Of a stretch of DNA of 31,393 bases, positions 10,501 to 16,900 are shown one piece after another. Made by a program: the position numbers and the translations under genes. Numbering within the stretch: position 1 is the first letter of the stretch; the number at the start of each line of letters is the position of its first letter. A model generated the notes under the pieces. The model had not been told where the DNA came from, made no database searches, and saw nothing but the letters and a program-made list of their open reading frames with translations. Source of the DNA: Botryllus schlosseri (Eukaryota; Chordata; Ascidiacea; Stolidobranchia; Styelidae). The stretch is from contig ATSW01013998.1 in the NCBI GenBank assembly GCA_000444245.1, positions 1 through 31,393 on the forward strand, read 5' to 3'.

Positions 10501-11903
10501 GTCATGATCTTCAGAAAGCCGCTGGCTGGAACTGGGTGCTTCCAAAATGTTTTCATACAGTCAATTGCAGTGCTTCACTGATTTTGCTTTGTAGCTGTTT
10601 TCACATTGCCAGTATTGTTTCTGAATGACGTTTTAAACTTTTTCTCGACTCACAAGATGCGGGTATTCCGTGACTCTGATGCAGATCGCACGATTTTTTT
10701 CTCTTGTCTCAAATAAAATATCGTTTTGTCTTATTGAACTAATCTGCCGCTGCATTGCTTGGATTTTGTATCACTGACGTTGAGTAACTCTGTTCCCAGG
10801 CCTCAAGCATTATCAATTACAGCAGTGACGAAACTAGCGACGACACTTACTCGTCCGACGAGGATGACAGCGACGGCATGGATTCCTCGTTGATTAGCGA
10901 CGATACCAAGTCCTATTTCGCTGCTTTAGGTATACACCGCTATAGCTGTAGATCCGGCAAAGGATAATTTATGCTGGACATTGTCGAGATTCTTATTATC
11001 GTGGAGCATCGCTAGACAATGAATCAAGCCTCAGAGTTGGTCAAAACAGCGAGCGTTGCTCCTCAGGTAGAGGTAGAAGTAACGCGGTAAATTTCGACTC
11101 GATTACAAGTTGTATTAGCAATTTCCAAGACATGTCTTCGAGAGGAAGTAGAAAATGAACATGTGAAAACTTCTCGAGTAAATTGTAAGTAGGCGAAAGT
11201 AGATTTAGTTGAGAGTTTGTATACATTTTACGGAAACCGGTAAACAGGGAGCATTTCTGACGTTTTTTACGACTATCACACTCAAAAGTGATGCAAGCTC
11301 ATAGCAAAGCTACCTTTCAAAACCTGACCACCTCTGTACTTGACCCGTGTTCAGCCGATGACTAGAAAGGCGCGCACGAGTCACATCTTTCAAATCAAAA
11401 CCCTCGCATTTGCAGAGGCGTGTCTGAATAGCAAGAAGCTGTGTAAGATTCTCCAGCAGCAAGTCATGTCTGAAATGAAGAAGCAAGGGGCGGAGGTCTT
11501 TTCCGGGCTGCAGTACATCGAGTTGCGTAGAGAAGATAATGCGGCGTACTTATTGTCAGTACTATTCTCAAGCTCTAGTGCGTTTTTACACCATGTTTTA
11601 TTTTGCAGTTTCCACGCAAAAATCGATAGCAGTAAGGCTTCCTCTGTGAGCAACGGGTATTGCAAACTGGATGGGTTTTACCCGGTGGACAGCTCATGGG
11701 CTGGCGAGTTGAGGCAGCAAAATATTGCCGCCAAAATAAATAAAGAGCTTTACCTTTTAAGGGGCACCCGTCATTACCTCACGTGAGTTTGGATGGTCGG
11801 TAATTGCGTGGCGTGTTCGTAACAAAGCGATTCGTTTTTCAGTGTCGGCAAAGGAAAAGGGGATAAGCTGCGGCTTATGCTTCATTATAAGAGTGGGAAT
11901 TAG
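344..11903 (+). CDS. unrecognised multi-exon protein gene (12 exons, 3' part)
   Basis: I do not recognise this protein. Exons with GT/AG borders and matching phases are 344-424, 494-582, 643-806, 1335-1405, 1470-1546, 9274-9465, 9534-9623, 10161-10286, 10354-10397, 10800-10929, 11416-11782 and 11843-11903. Joined they give about 496 residues and a TAG stop. In order: a Ser/Pro/Thr-rich start; a compact, probably helical region (GYIHHNLKEKFGF ... CYVLQRAAVDFAKTKLRAEK); a long low-complexity Ser/Thr/Asn/Pro stretch; an acidic Ser/Asp block (SSDETSDDTYSSDEDDSDG); then a more ordered C-terminal domain. The true start is upstream of 344 or outside the window. The exon chain is directly supported by ten junctions that keep frame. 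No transmembrane segment is apparent, so a soluble, probably regulated scaffold-like protein is an inference only. Confidence 0.75.
2193..3599. mobile_element. hAT transposon of the 'GTCCTTATTT' family, with 8-bp target duplication
   Basis: The left end reads CAGAGTTGTAATAGCGTCC and the right end, reversed, reads CAGGGTTGCCATCGACATGG. The flanks are GTTATAGT (2185-2192) and GTTATGGT (3600-3607), a 7-of-8 match with the 8-bp target duplication that hAT elements make. The subterminal region repeats GTCCTTATTT several times. The interior carries remains of a transposase-like protein around 2740-3540. The end is similar to the element entering at 31284, which is rich in GTCCTCTTTT, so both likely belong to one family. 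Confidence 0.72.
2740..3540 (+). pseudogene. decayed hAT/BED-zinc-finger transposase-like coding region
   Basis: Translation in shifting frames gives recognisable pieces in the order of a known hAT-derived protein family. Near 2780-2870 is a BED-like finger (CNICNCDINLK ... H). At 3155-3240 is an RNase-H-like core segment (ISVDASNHNEVKLFPLVIRF). At 3385-3420 is SVDNAPVNFGG, equivalent to the family's second acidic motif. Several in-frame stops and at least two frame changes break the reading, for example the stop after FFAAKVGV at 3241. It is therefore a dead copy. It lies entirely inside the hAT element at 2193-3599 and in the same orientation as the host gene. Confidence 0.6.
3781..4441. 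repeat. 661-bp foldback element (long inverted repeat)
   Basis: The left arm (about 3781-4058) and right arm (about 4165-4441) are reverse complements with scattered mismatches. Paired landmarks include TGTGTGGACACAAG with CTTGTGTCCACACA, AATCTCACGGCTCAG with CTGAGCCGTGAGATT, and AATAAATTTTATTCTG-type blocks around the centre. The spacer of roughly 105 bp is not shared. No clear target duplication is visible at the outer edges. One arm recurs alone at 8194-8432. The left arm and spacer contain a 127-codon minus-strand open frame that I regard as chance. Confidence 0.8.
4938..5168. mobile_element. 231-bp hAT MITE (CAGAGGTGGTCA ends) nested in the composite hAT
   Basis: The termini are CAGAGGTGGTCA and TGACCACCTCGG, inverted apart from one mismatch. 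The flanks TATTTAAT (4930-4937 and 5169-5176) are a perfect 8-bp duplication. The body is rich in AAGTAGAAGT units and their complement, so most of it can fold. Degenerate relatives occur at 11032-11336, 18607-18800, 19350-19465 and perhaps 20500-20625 and 24918-25130. Confidence 0.88.
5526..5730. mobile_element. truncated CAGTGGTTCTC-family hAT MITE inside the composite
   Basis: The right end GAGAACCACTG at 5730 is followed by CCTTAGAA (5731-5738), the reverse complement of the TTCTAAGG duplication that flanks the same MITE in the copy at 30571-30843. The left part is gone: MITE sequence joins at about 5526 directly to composite sequence (AGAGAACGAAT). In the other copy about 225 bp lie between the MITE end and that point. 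A deletion therefore removed the left part of the MITE together with neighbouring element DNA. Confidence 0.8.
6078..6908 (+). pseudogene. hAT transposase N-terminal fragment (TTF-type zinc finger region)
   Basis: This is a 276-codon open frame starting MKKSGKAGQRSFTSFF, a start style typical of hAT proteins of the TTF zinc-finger / DUF4371 group. Recognisable landmarks in order are a W-RPDRFFEFPSKEY segment (about residues 91-103), FKWLAYSPSQEWAYSVFCRLF (about 123-143, the finger core, where one of the usual cysteines is absent), NWKKARENCRHHATKEYH (about 163-180), and NREALNSIVETIIFCGREN (about 221-239, the start of DUF4371). The catalytic RNase-H core and dimerisation tail are missing, and the frame ends soon after in unrelated residues. 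It is a truncated copy lying in the intron in the same direction as the host gene. Domestication is possible but nothing supports it. Confidence 0.7.
8194..8432. repeat. solo arm of the foldback at 3781-4441
   Basis: The stretch from AGCAAATCTCACAG to GTGACGCAACAATG follows the left arm of the foldback almost base for base (shared blocks include GAGCGCGAAA, TATAAATTTTATTCTGCTCG and AAAATCAGCCTCGAAT). No complementary second arm follows. It is preceded by ATGGTAACCCTA, which resembles a hAT terminus. Confidence 0.75.
8952..9180. mobile_element. hAT-like MITE, 229 bp (CAGTGTTGCG ends)
   Basis: It starts CAGTGTTGCG and ends CGCAGCACTG, inverted with one mismatch over ten bases. The body is a run of related ACGAGTTAC / AAGTTATCGACTTACG / CGAGTCTCGGAGTTA motifs. 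The flanking octamers GTTTTATG and GGCTTAAT agree at only four of eight positions, so a target duplication is not proven. It sits about 90 bp upstream of the acceptor at 9273. Confidence 0.5.
9274..9623 (+). CDS. exons 6-7 of the unrecognised gene (Ser/Thr/Gly-rich linker)
   Basis: Exon 9274-9465 follows TACGCTTTAG, enters in phase 1 and ends before GTAATT. It reads GEMGLESVHARHNGLGNVVV, then a Ser/Thr/Asn/Gly/Pro-rich tail (SPVNNKGQSRPVTNGTVSG). Exon 9534-9623 follows TTCTTTTTAG and reads STSSYISGINTPHLADGYPY before GTAATT, again phase 1. The composition suggests a disordered linker. The opposite strand of the first exon is also open for 63 codons, which I take as a shadow. Confidence 0.72.
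9686..9966. mobile_element. CAGTGGTTCTC-family hAT MITE, 281 bp, perfect 8-bp duplication
   Basis: The ends are CAGTGGTTCTCAACCT and AGGTTGAGAACCACTG, perfectly inverted. Flanks CGATAGAA (9678-9685 and 9967-9974) match exactly. The perfect ends and duplication suggest this is among the younger insertions here. It lies in the intron between exons 9534-9623 and 10161-10286. Relatives are at 5526-5730, 14020-15514, 16274-16588 and 30571-30843. Confidence 0.93.
10161..10929 (+). CDS. exons 8-10 of the unrecognised gene (including acidic Ser/Asp block)
   Basis: Exon 10161-10286 follows TTTCTTGCAG and reads YPNRASVFSDEARLSFLHSA. Exon 10354-10397 is only 44 bp (LGARSLTNGTASSK), between CTGTTTCCAG and GTAATT. 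Exon 10800-10929 follows TTCCCAG and encodes an acidic serine-rich stretch (SSDETSDDTYSSDEDDSDG), then DTKSYFAAL before GTATAC in phase 1. SD/SE clusters of this kind are typical casein kinase 2 substrates, which is a general expectation and not shown here. Confidence 0.72.
11032..11336. mobile_element. CAGAGGTGGTCA-family hAT MITE, about 305 bp
   Basis: It starts CAGAGTTGGTCA and ends TGACCACCTCTG. The body shares AGTAGAAGT-type motifs with the copy at 4938-5168 (for example GTAGAGGTAGAAGTAACGCGG and GTAAGTAGGCGAAAGTAG). The flanking octamers (TCAAGCCT and TACTTGAC) do not match, so it is older or rearranged. Its right edge lies about 80 bp upstream of the acceptor used at 11415. Confidence 0.65.
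11416..11903 (+). CDS. last two exons of the unrecognised gene (C-terminal domain)
   Basis: Phase 1 from the previous exon is satisfied by the acceptor GCATTTGCAG at 11415, giving EACLNSKKLCKILQQQVMSE. The reading continues through GAEVFSGLQYIELRRED and FHAKIDSS to NKELYLLRGTRHYLT, ending in phase 2 before GTGAGT at 11783. The final exon (11843-11903, after TTTTTCAG) adds VGKGKGDKLRLMLHYKSGN and TAG. An alternative acceptor at 11354 (GTGTTCAG) would be in phase 0 and does not fit the previous exon. Within the exon, 11555-11608 (GTCAGT ... TTTTGCAG, 54 nt, a multiple of three) may be a tiny in-frame intron. I left it unspliced in the count. Confidence 0.7.
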
Positions 11904-13620
11904 AAATCAGAGCGGGGAAGTTGTGTGTATATGTCTGCCATGCTACATTGCCAATTTCGTTTTTTGATCGTTTCGGTGTACACTGTACATAGTGTACAGT
12001 ACATGTTTCTGCACTGGTACTGCACAGGATCTTTCTTTCTTGGTTTGCTCTTAACGGGATGGTTCATTTTTGATTTGCAATCAAACATGTTAGTGGGAAA
12101 CAGTTTTTATTGGTCTGTGTCTGGGGTTGAAGTGGGATTTCAGAGTGGCCGCCAGGGTACCTGATGAACCTGAGTTTGCTGATTTAACTACTGGAAGCTA
12201 ATTGAATGATGGAGTTACGAGCCTTCTTTTGAGAAGAAATAGCTCGTTTTTACAGTATTTAATTAAATTATGTGGTCAGGAATTGGCGGGAGTCTTGTAA
12301 CACATATTATAACAGCATCTTGGATGTGTTATGACGACGTGACTGATCAAATCAGACGCTAAACTCGAAATCCTCTATACGTGACAGAATCTAGGATTCA
12401 TATCATCAGTGTACAGTTCATCAGGTGAATGTAGTCCTATTCTCTGCCAGATAATATCGTAGCACTTTAAGTTTAAGGTTGTTCACTATTTGGCAGTGTG
12501 TAATTTAATTAACATCGTAATTTTATCAGATCAATACACCACACGATAGCGATATAATGAAACGACTTGGAGTGGGCTTTTAATCGGACACCCACCTTGG
12601 CCTACCTACAGCATGTAAATAAGATGCATTGCCCAATGCCCATGCACGCTGGAAAAAAATAAAGGACAAAAATGAATGCTGCATGTGTCGGTAGTCGAGG
12701 TCGATGTCAGATTAGAGGACACCAACGTTTTTGAATCCAAGAGCTAGATCTTTGGCACGGATCAGTACTAATTATCAAAAATCGTTAGATTATATTTTCG
12801 TCATAAGACACAATGCGATGTAATGAACATAGGAGGATGCCAAACGACCAGTTGCAGTTGCGGTCTCTTAACTGGCATCCATCTCGACGAAGTGCCCGAT
12901 GTCACAGTTCCTTTTTCAGTGATAGTCAATTTGTCATCTCTGTTCCGCTCCCCCTTGCTCTGTCCATTCCTTGAGACTGTTGAGAGTGCGCTCTTTTATG
13001 GGTTCTTTTTCTGGGCTTTTTGTCGTCGTAAGAACATTCGTTACCAAGAACAGTCAACTCTCCGGGACTCCCACCTGCAGTCCTGAGTTCAGTTATGTCG
13101 CCGCAGTGTGCGTCGAAGCGCCTATATTCGGGACTATTAACTAGACTCCCGTTACGCCTAGGCGAGAGCGAAGACGAGCAACGCCCCGATCGAATACTGC
13201 GTTCACATGTTCGATTGACCCATGTTCAATTGTTCATTGTTCAACTGCTCTCCACTTCCACCCGCAAAGCTCTCATTTGAATGTTTGCGGCTCTTTTGGT
13301 CCTGACGGGCGACCTGGCGCCCGCGTTGGTGACCCGACATAGCCAAACGACCTGCTGACACGATCAATCAAGCCTGAATGTCCATGATGTTTGGTCATGG
13401 CGCAGTGACGAAATTTGCCAATGTAATTATTTTATGGTAGAAATTAAAAATTGAAATTTTAACGCTACTACTGGTTAAAATCGAGCCTAAGTTGACGTGT
13501 AGAACATACGAGATATTTATTCCTAGGCAAAGAAAGGACTACTGTCCAGTCCACATCATTGCAAGCAATGCACTTCAGAAAATCAACTCAACAGCCAAGC
13601 CATGCAAGACGGAACAAAGA
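11904..13620. other. gap between convergent genes
   Basis: Both neighbours end here: the plus gene stops at 11903 and STT3B stops at 13808 on the minus strand. Possible plus-strand poly(A) signals are ATTAAA at 12262 and AATAAA at 12658, neither compelling. A short inverted repeat TGTACACT/AGTGTACA (11977-11998) is present. The open frames at 12823-13086 and 13095-13280 show no coding character and overlap a possible LTR fossil. Nothing else was recognised. Confidence 0.5.
12800..13340 (+). mobile_element. possible LTR-retroelement fossil (LTR end plus leader)
   Basis: GC- and CT-rich sequence unlike its surroundings ends in a segment reading TTGGTGACCCGACAT (about 13325-13340), reminiscent of the primer-binding-site region that follows the 5' LTR in gypsy- and BEL-type elements. 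No second LTR and no protein-coding part is visible nearby. If real, it is an old, incomplete fossil. The family is uncertain and the borders are approximate. Confidence 0.22.
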
Positions 13621-13641
13621 TTGGCGTTTTTCAATTCGAAC

Positions 13642-13647
13642 TTTATT
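13642..13647 (-). other. STT3B polyadenylation signal (AATAAA)
   Basis: The plus strand reads TTTATT here, giving AATAAA on the gene strand about 160 nt beyond the STT3B stop codon. The position suits a normal 3' UTR, so mRNA cleavage is expected near 13620. Confidence 0.5.
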
Positions 13648-13807
13648 CCATCCTATGTTGCAGGATAATTTGTTTGACACAATTTCCAAATAATATTGGA
13701 CACAGATATTACATAGAAAACAGCTATCAAGTTTACACGATCTAGCAGCAAGAAAAAGCTTGGTGACTTCTTAGCAAGTTGGAGCATCGACTATCCAAGT
13801 CTAGTCT

Positions 13808-13924
13808 TCATGTTGCCTTTGCTTTCTTTGCAACGCGTTTCGTCGACTTTGCTCGGTCACGCTTGCCTTTCACGACTTTCGGAATACTTTTTACTCTCAC
13901 AAAACCTCTCTTCTTCTTTTTGGT
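13808..13924 (-). CDS. STT3B: STT3B last exon: basic C-terminal tail
   Basis: After the acceptor CGTATAG the exon reads [18 protein letters not shown] and continues Lys/Arg-rich to KKAKAT and TGA, 38 codons. It lines up with the vertebrate STT3B tail (TTKRKRGYIKNKLVFKKGKK) and enters in phase 0, exactly as the exon at 18576-18495 leaves. STT3A lacks this tail. It lies 4.57 kb from the previous exon, across an intron full of transposons, and no ORF of useful length marks it. Confidence 0.88.
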   Translation of the reverse strand, partial: TKKKKRGFVRVKSIPKVVKGKRDRAKSTKRVAKKAKAT

Positions 13925-16900
13925 CTATACGATTTGCAAAATATAATTGAATGCTTCAACGAATTAAACGAGTATGTTACCACAGCTCGCAATATAGGCC
14001 TATCATGGATTAATTAGACCAGTGGTTCCCAAACTGGAGGGGTGAGAGCATCTGAAGGGGGGTGCGTAGCTGTGGTCAGCTGAAAATTTTTTCGACCTCC
14101 GAGGCATTTACCTCTAATTCATAGTTATTGTTCTGTGTATAGTCCGAATTTCATATTTGGAATTCTCTCATCAACAGTTATAACTAGGGCGATTTTTTTT
14201 TACCTAAAAAACGAAAGATTTTGACCTAAAAAATCTAAATTTTGACATTTTTTGACCTCAAAAAACTAAATTTTGACCAAATTTTGACCTAACGTATGCA
14301 AATTAGGTGTTTACCCAAAAAATGTTTGAATTTTACTACTTATCCTCATTTCTGGTTTGAATTGTCTGTCCTTACGAAGTAGTTTTCCCTGAAAAACTTG
14401 TTTGACTCAAAAACTGACAAATTTTTACACGAAGAAATATTATTTTAACAAAATTTGGTCCTATGATGAATTCCAGTACATGATGTACTATGGTGAAAAT
14501 AATTAAAATTTGTTGTAGTACAACGAAAGATACTTTCCTGCATTCTCGGCAGGGATATCTAGATCTAGTTCTAGATATCCTTGATTCACGGGTAAAAAGT
14601 GTCTGTCTTTACTAAGTAGCTTGCCAAGGATGAAGACGTGGCTAGATAATCCACAGCTACAACACCAATGGGTTTTAGGTTCTAGTCCGACCGAGGTCGA
14701 CTCCAGAATTCCTACCCAAGTGCTCCAGAATTCCTACCCAGGTGTTGAAGGTTTTTCTAGGTTCCTCCTCGCCATCTCATCCGCGTAAGCGGTGTCTAAC
14801 AAAAAGCATAAAAGTGGGCCGTGCTACAAGTCGGCAGATACTCGGCGGATACGGAATCGAAAATAAGGAATATCGGCCTGGTGTAAATGACCATTGTAGT
14901 CGACAAACACCATGAATATACAAACAACAACAGCAAGACCAACGGAGAAAGAACGTTCAACTGTAGCAGCTATTGGCTGGCAACACTGAAGTTGTGCGTG
15001 CGTACACTGCTGGTGACACACCGTGTTGCTTCATTCTGACAATGGTGTACATCTCAATTTTTGTAAGAACCATGCAATGCCCACGCAGTCTTGCTTCACT
15101 TAGAATATTGCGGTACGTTCAGCATAACACCGTGTCAACCTATTTGTTTCATTTGACTGTTTATGATTCACAATGAGCAGGCAATGCGCCGTCTGTCACG
15201 GTAGGCCTATAAAGTAGGCTACAAACTGTAAAATGTCAAACGATAAGTTCACCGATTGCGCAAAATTTACGATACAAATAAAATGCAGGTTGCGAAGAAT
15301 TTTGTCAATTTTGACATTTTTTGACCTAACGCTAAAATTTTGACCTTATTTTGACTTTTTTTGACATGTCAAAAAAAAATCGCCCTAGTTATAACCTTCC
15401 ATGCCATCAAGCTATCCGTCCAGATTGCCAGCATAGTGGTTGCATTTTGTGATATAACGAGACATTTTTCACTATCATTAAGGGGGCGTGTCTAAAAATA
15501 TTTTAGAACCACTGGATTAGATGATGGCTGGAAATGATTATGACTAGTCAGGTAAGAGCTTCCTGGAGTATTTCGACCGATCATCGGAATCCAGTGATAG
15601 GCAGATGACCGATACCGAAAATTTTTAATGTGTCAATCAGCCTATAACTGACATATCAGCAATACTTTTTGACCCAAGCTGACAAGGTCAATCAGTTTTT
15701 AGGACGGTGTAGTGGACAGATCATTATTATTGGAAAATATGATAAATGACAAAATAACTTTTTACAGAAATATATATGACGCAGGCCATCACAGGCACCG
15801 ACTGATACAAACACATGGTAACATGTATTTGCGATAATCACTAAAATGCTCCTTTCCTACCCAAATTATGTGCCGTGCACGTCCGTGAAAAGTGGCTACC
15901 GACTGACATTGATGTTTCTCGTCTGGTCACGATTGAATCAGACGACTGTAACTTGGCAATTCGTCGGGTGATGTTGTCCTTGCTACTAAGTTCCGGAAAC
16001 AGCAGATATTCGCACAGAATGTTGAGGTTTTATTGAAATAACACCTTCTTTAGCAGATTTCTTGGGTTTAGCGATATTCCAATCAATTTTGAACTACGCG
16101 TCTGTAACCTCATCGGCAATCTCAACAACCGTTTGCACCGAGTCTGACACTCTTTAAAAGTGTAGGCCTACTATGTTACGGAATTCTCTTGAAACAGAGT
16201 CCAGTCGAATACCGATTCAAATCAATACCAATCTTAAGTCGAGCATACATCAAGAAACGAGAACACATTAAAGCAGTGGTTCTCGAACTATTTTAGACAT
16301 GCCCCCGTTTTTGATAGGTAAAATTTAGTGCCCCCTTGTCGTCATATAACAAAATGCAACCAGAATGCTAGCAACACAAACGGCTAGTTCGATGGCAAGG
16401 AAGGTTATGGCTGTTGATGAGAGAATTCTCAAATATGAAATTCTGACTATACACCGAGAAATAACTAGGAAACGGAGATAGATTGCGCAGATCGCAAATT
16501 TTTTTGTTCAGTAGACCGCATCTTCCCCCCCCCCCTCAGATGCTTTCAGACCCCCAAGTCAGCGCATCCTCCAGTTTGAGAACCACTGCCTTCAAGAATG
16601 ACTAATCAAACGAAACAGAGACGGTGCGATAAAAGAGCCAAGTATCTAAATTAATTTGTAAAAATACCGTGTCAGAAGTAATTGCGTTTATAATGAAAGA
16701 TGTCGCGGGCCGCAAAATAATCGTCTGCGGGCCGCGGGTTGAGAACCCCTGCTCTAGGCCTATGTCTGCCACTACACCGTCTTTCTAACCAGGCTCTCGA
16801 CTACGTAATAATTAGAGTGCGAAAATATTAATGCACTACGGCTTGTGAGAGAAAAAGTTATTGTCAAAGTTACGATTAGTGGTGCGTCTTAAGTCAAATA

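Larger units (their letters stand above)
14020..15514. mobile_element. CAGTGGTTCTC-family hAT MITE split by a larger hAT
   Basis: The outer ends are CAGTGGTTCCCAAACTGG and, at the right, TTTTAGAACCACTG. The flanks AATTAGAC and GATTAGAT agree at six of eight positions. Without the 1.2-kb insert the MITE is about 292 bp, the family size. Its own sequence resumes after the insert at CTTCCATGCCATC, exactly as in the uninterrupted copy at 9686-9966. Confidence 0.85.

Noticed and set aside
11354-11415. acceptor at 11354 as the start of the penultimate exon
   Set aside because: The upstream exon ends in phase 1; joining it at 11355 gives an early stop, while 11416 keeps the frame.
12823-13280. two small plus-strand proteins (87 and 61 codons)
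   Set aside because: They have no recognisable motifs and overlap a probable repeat fossil.
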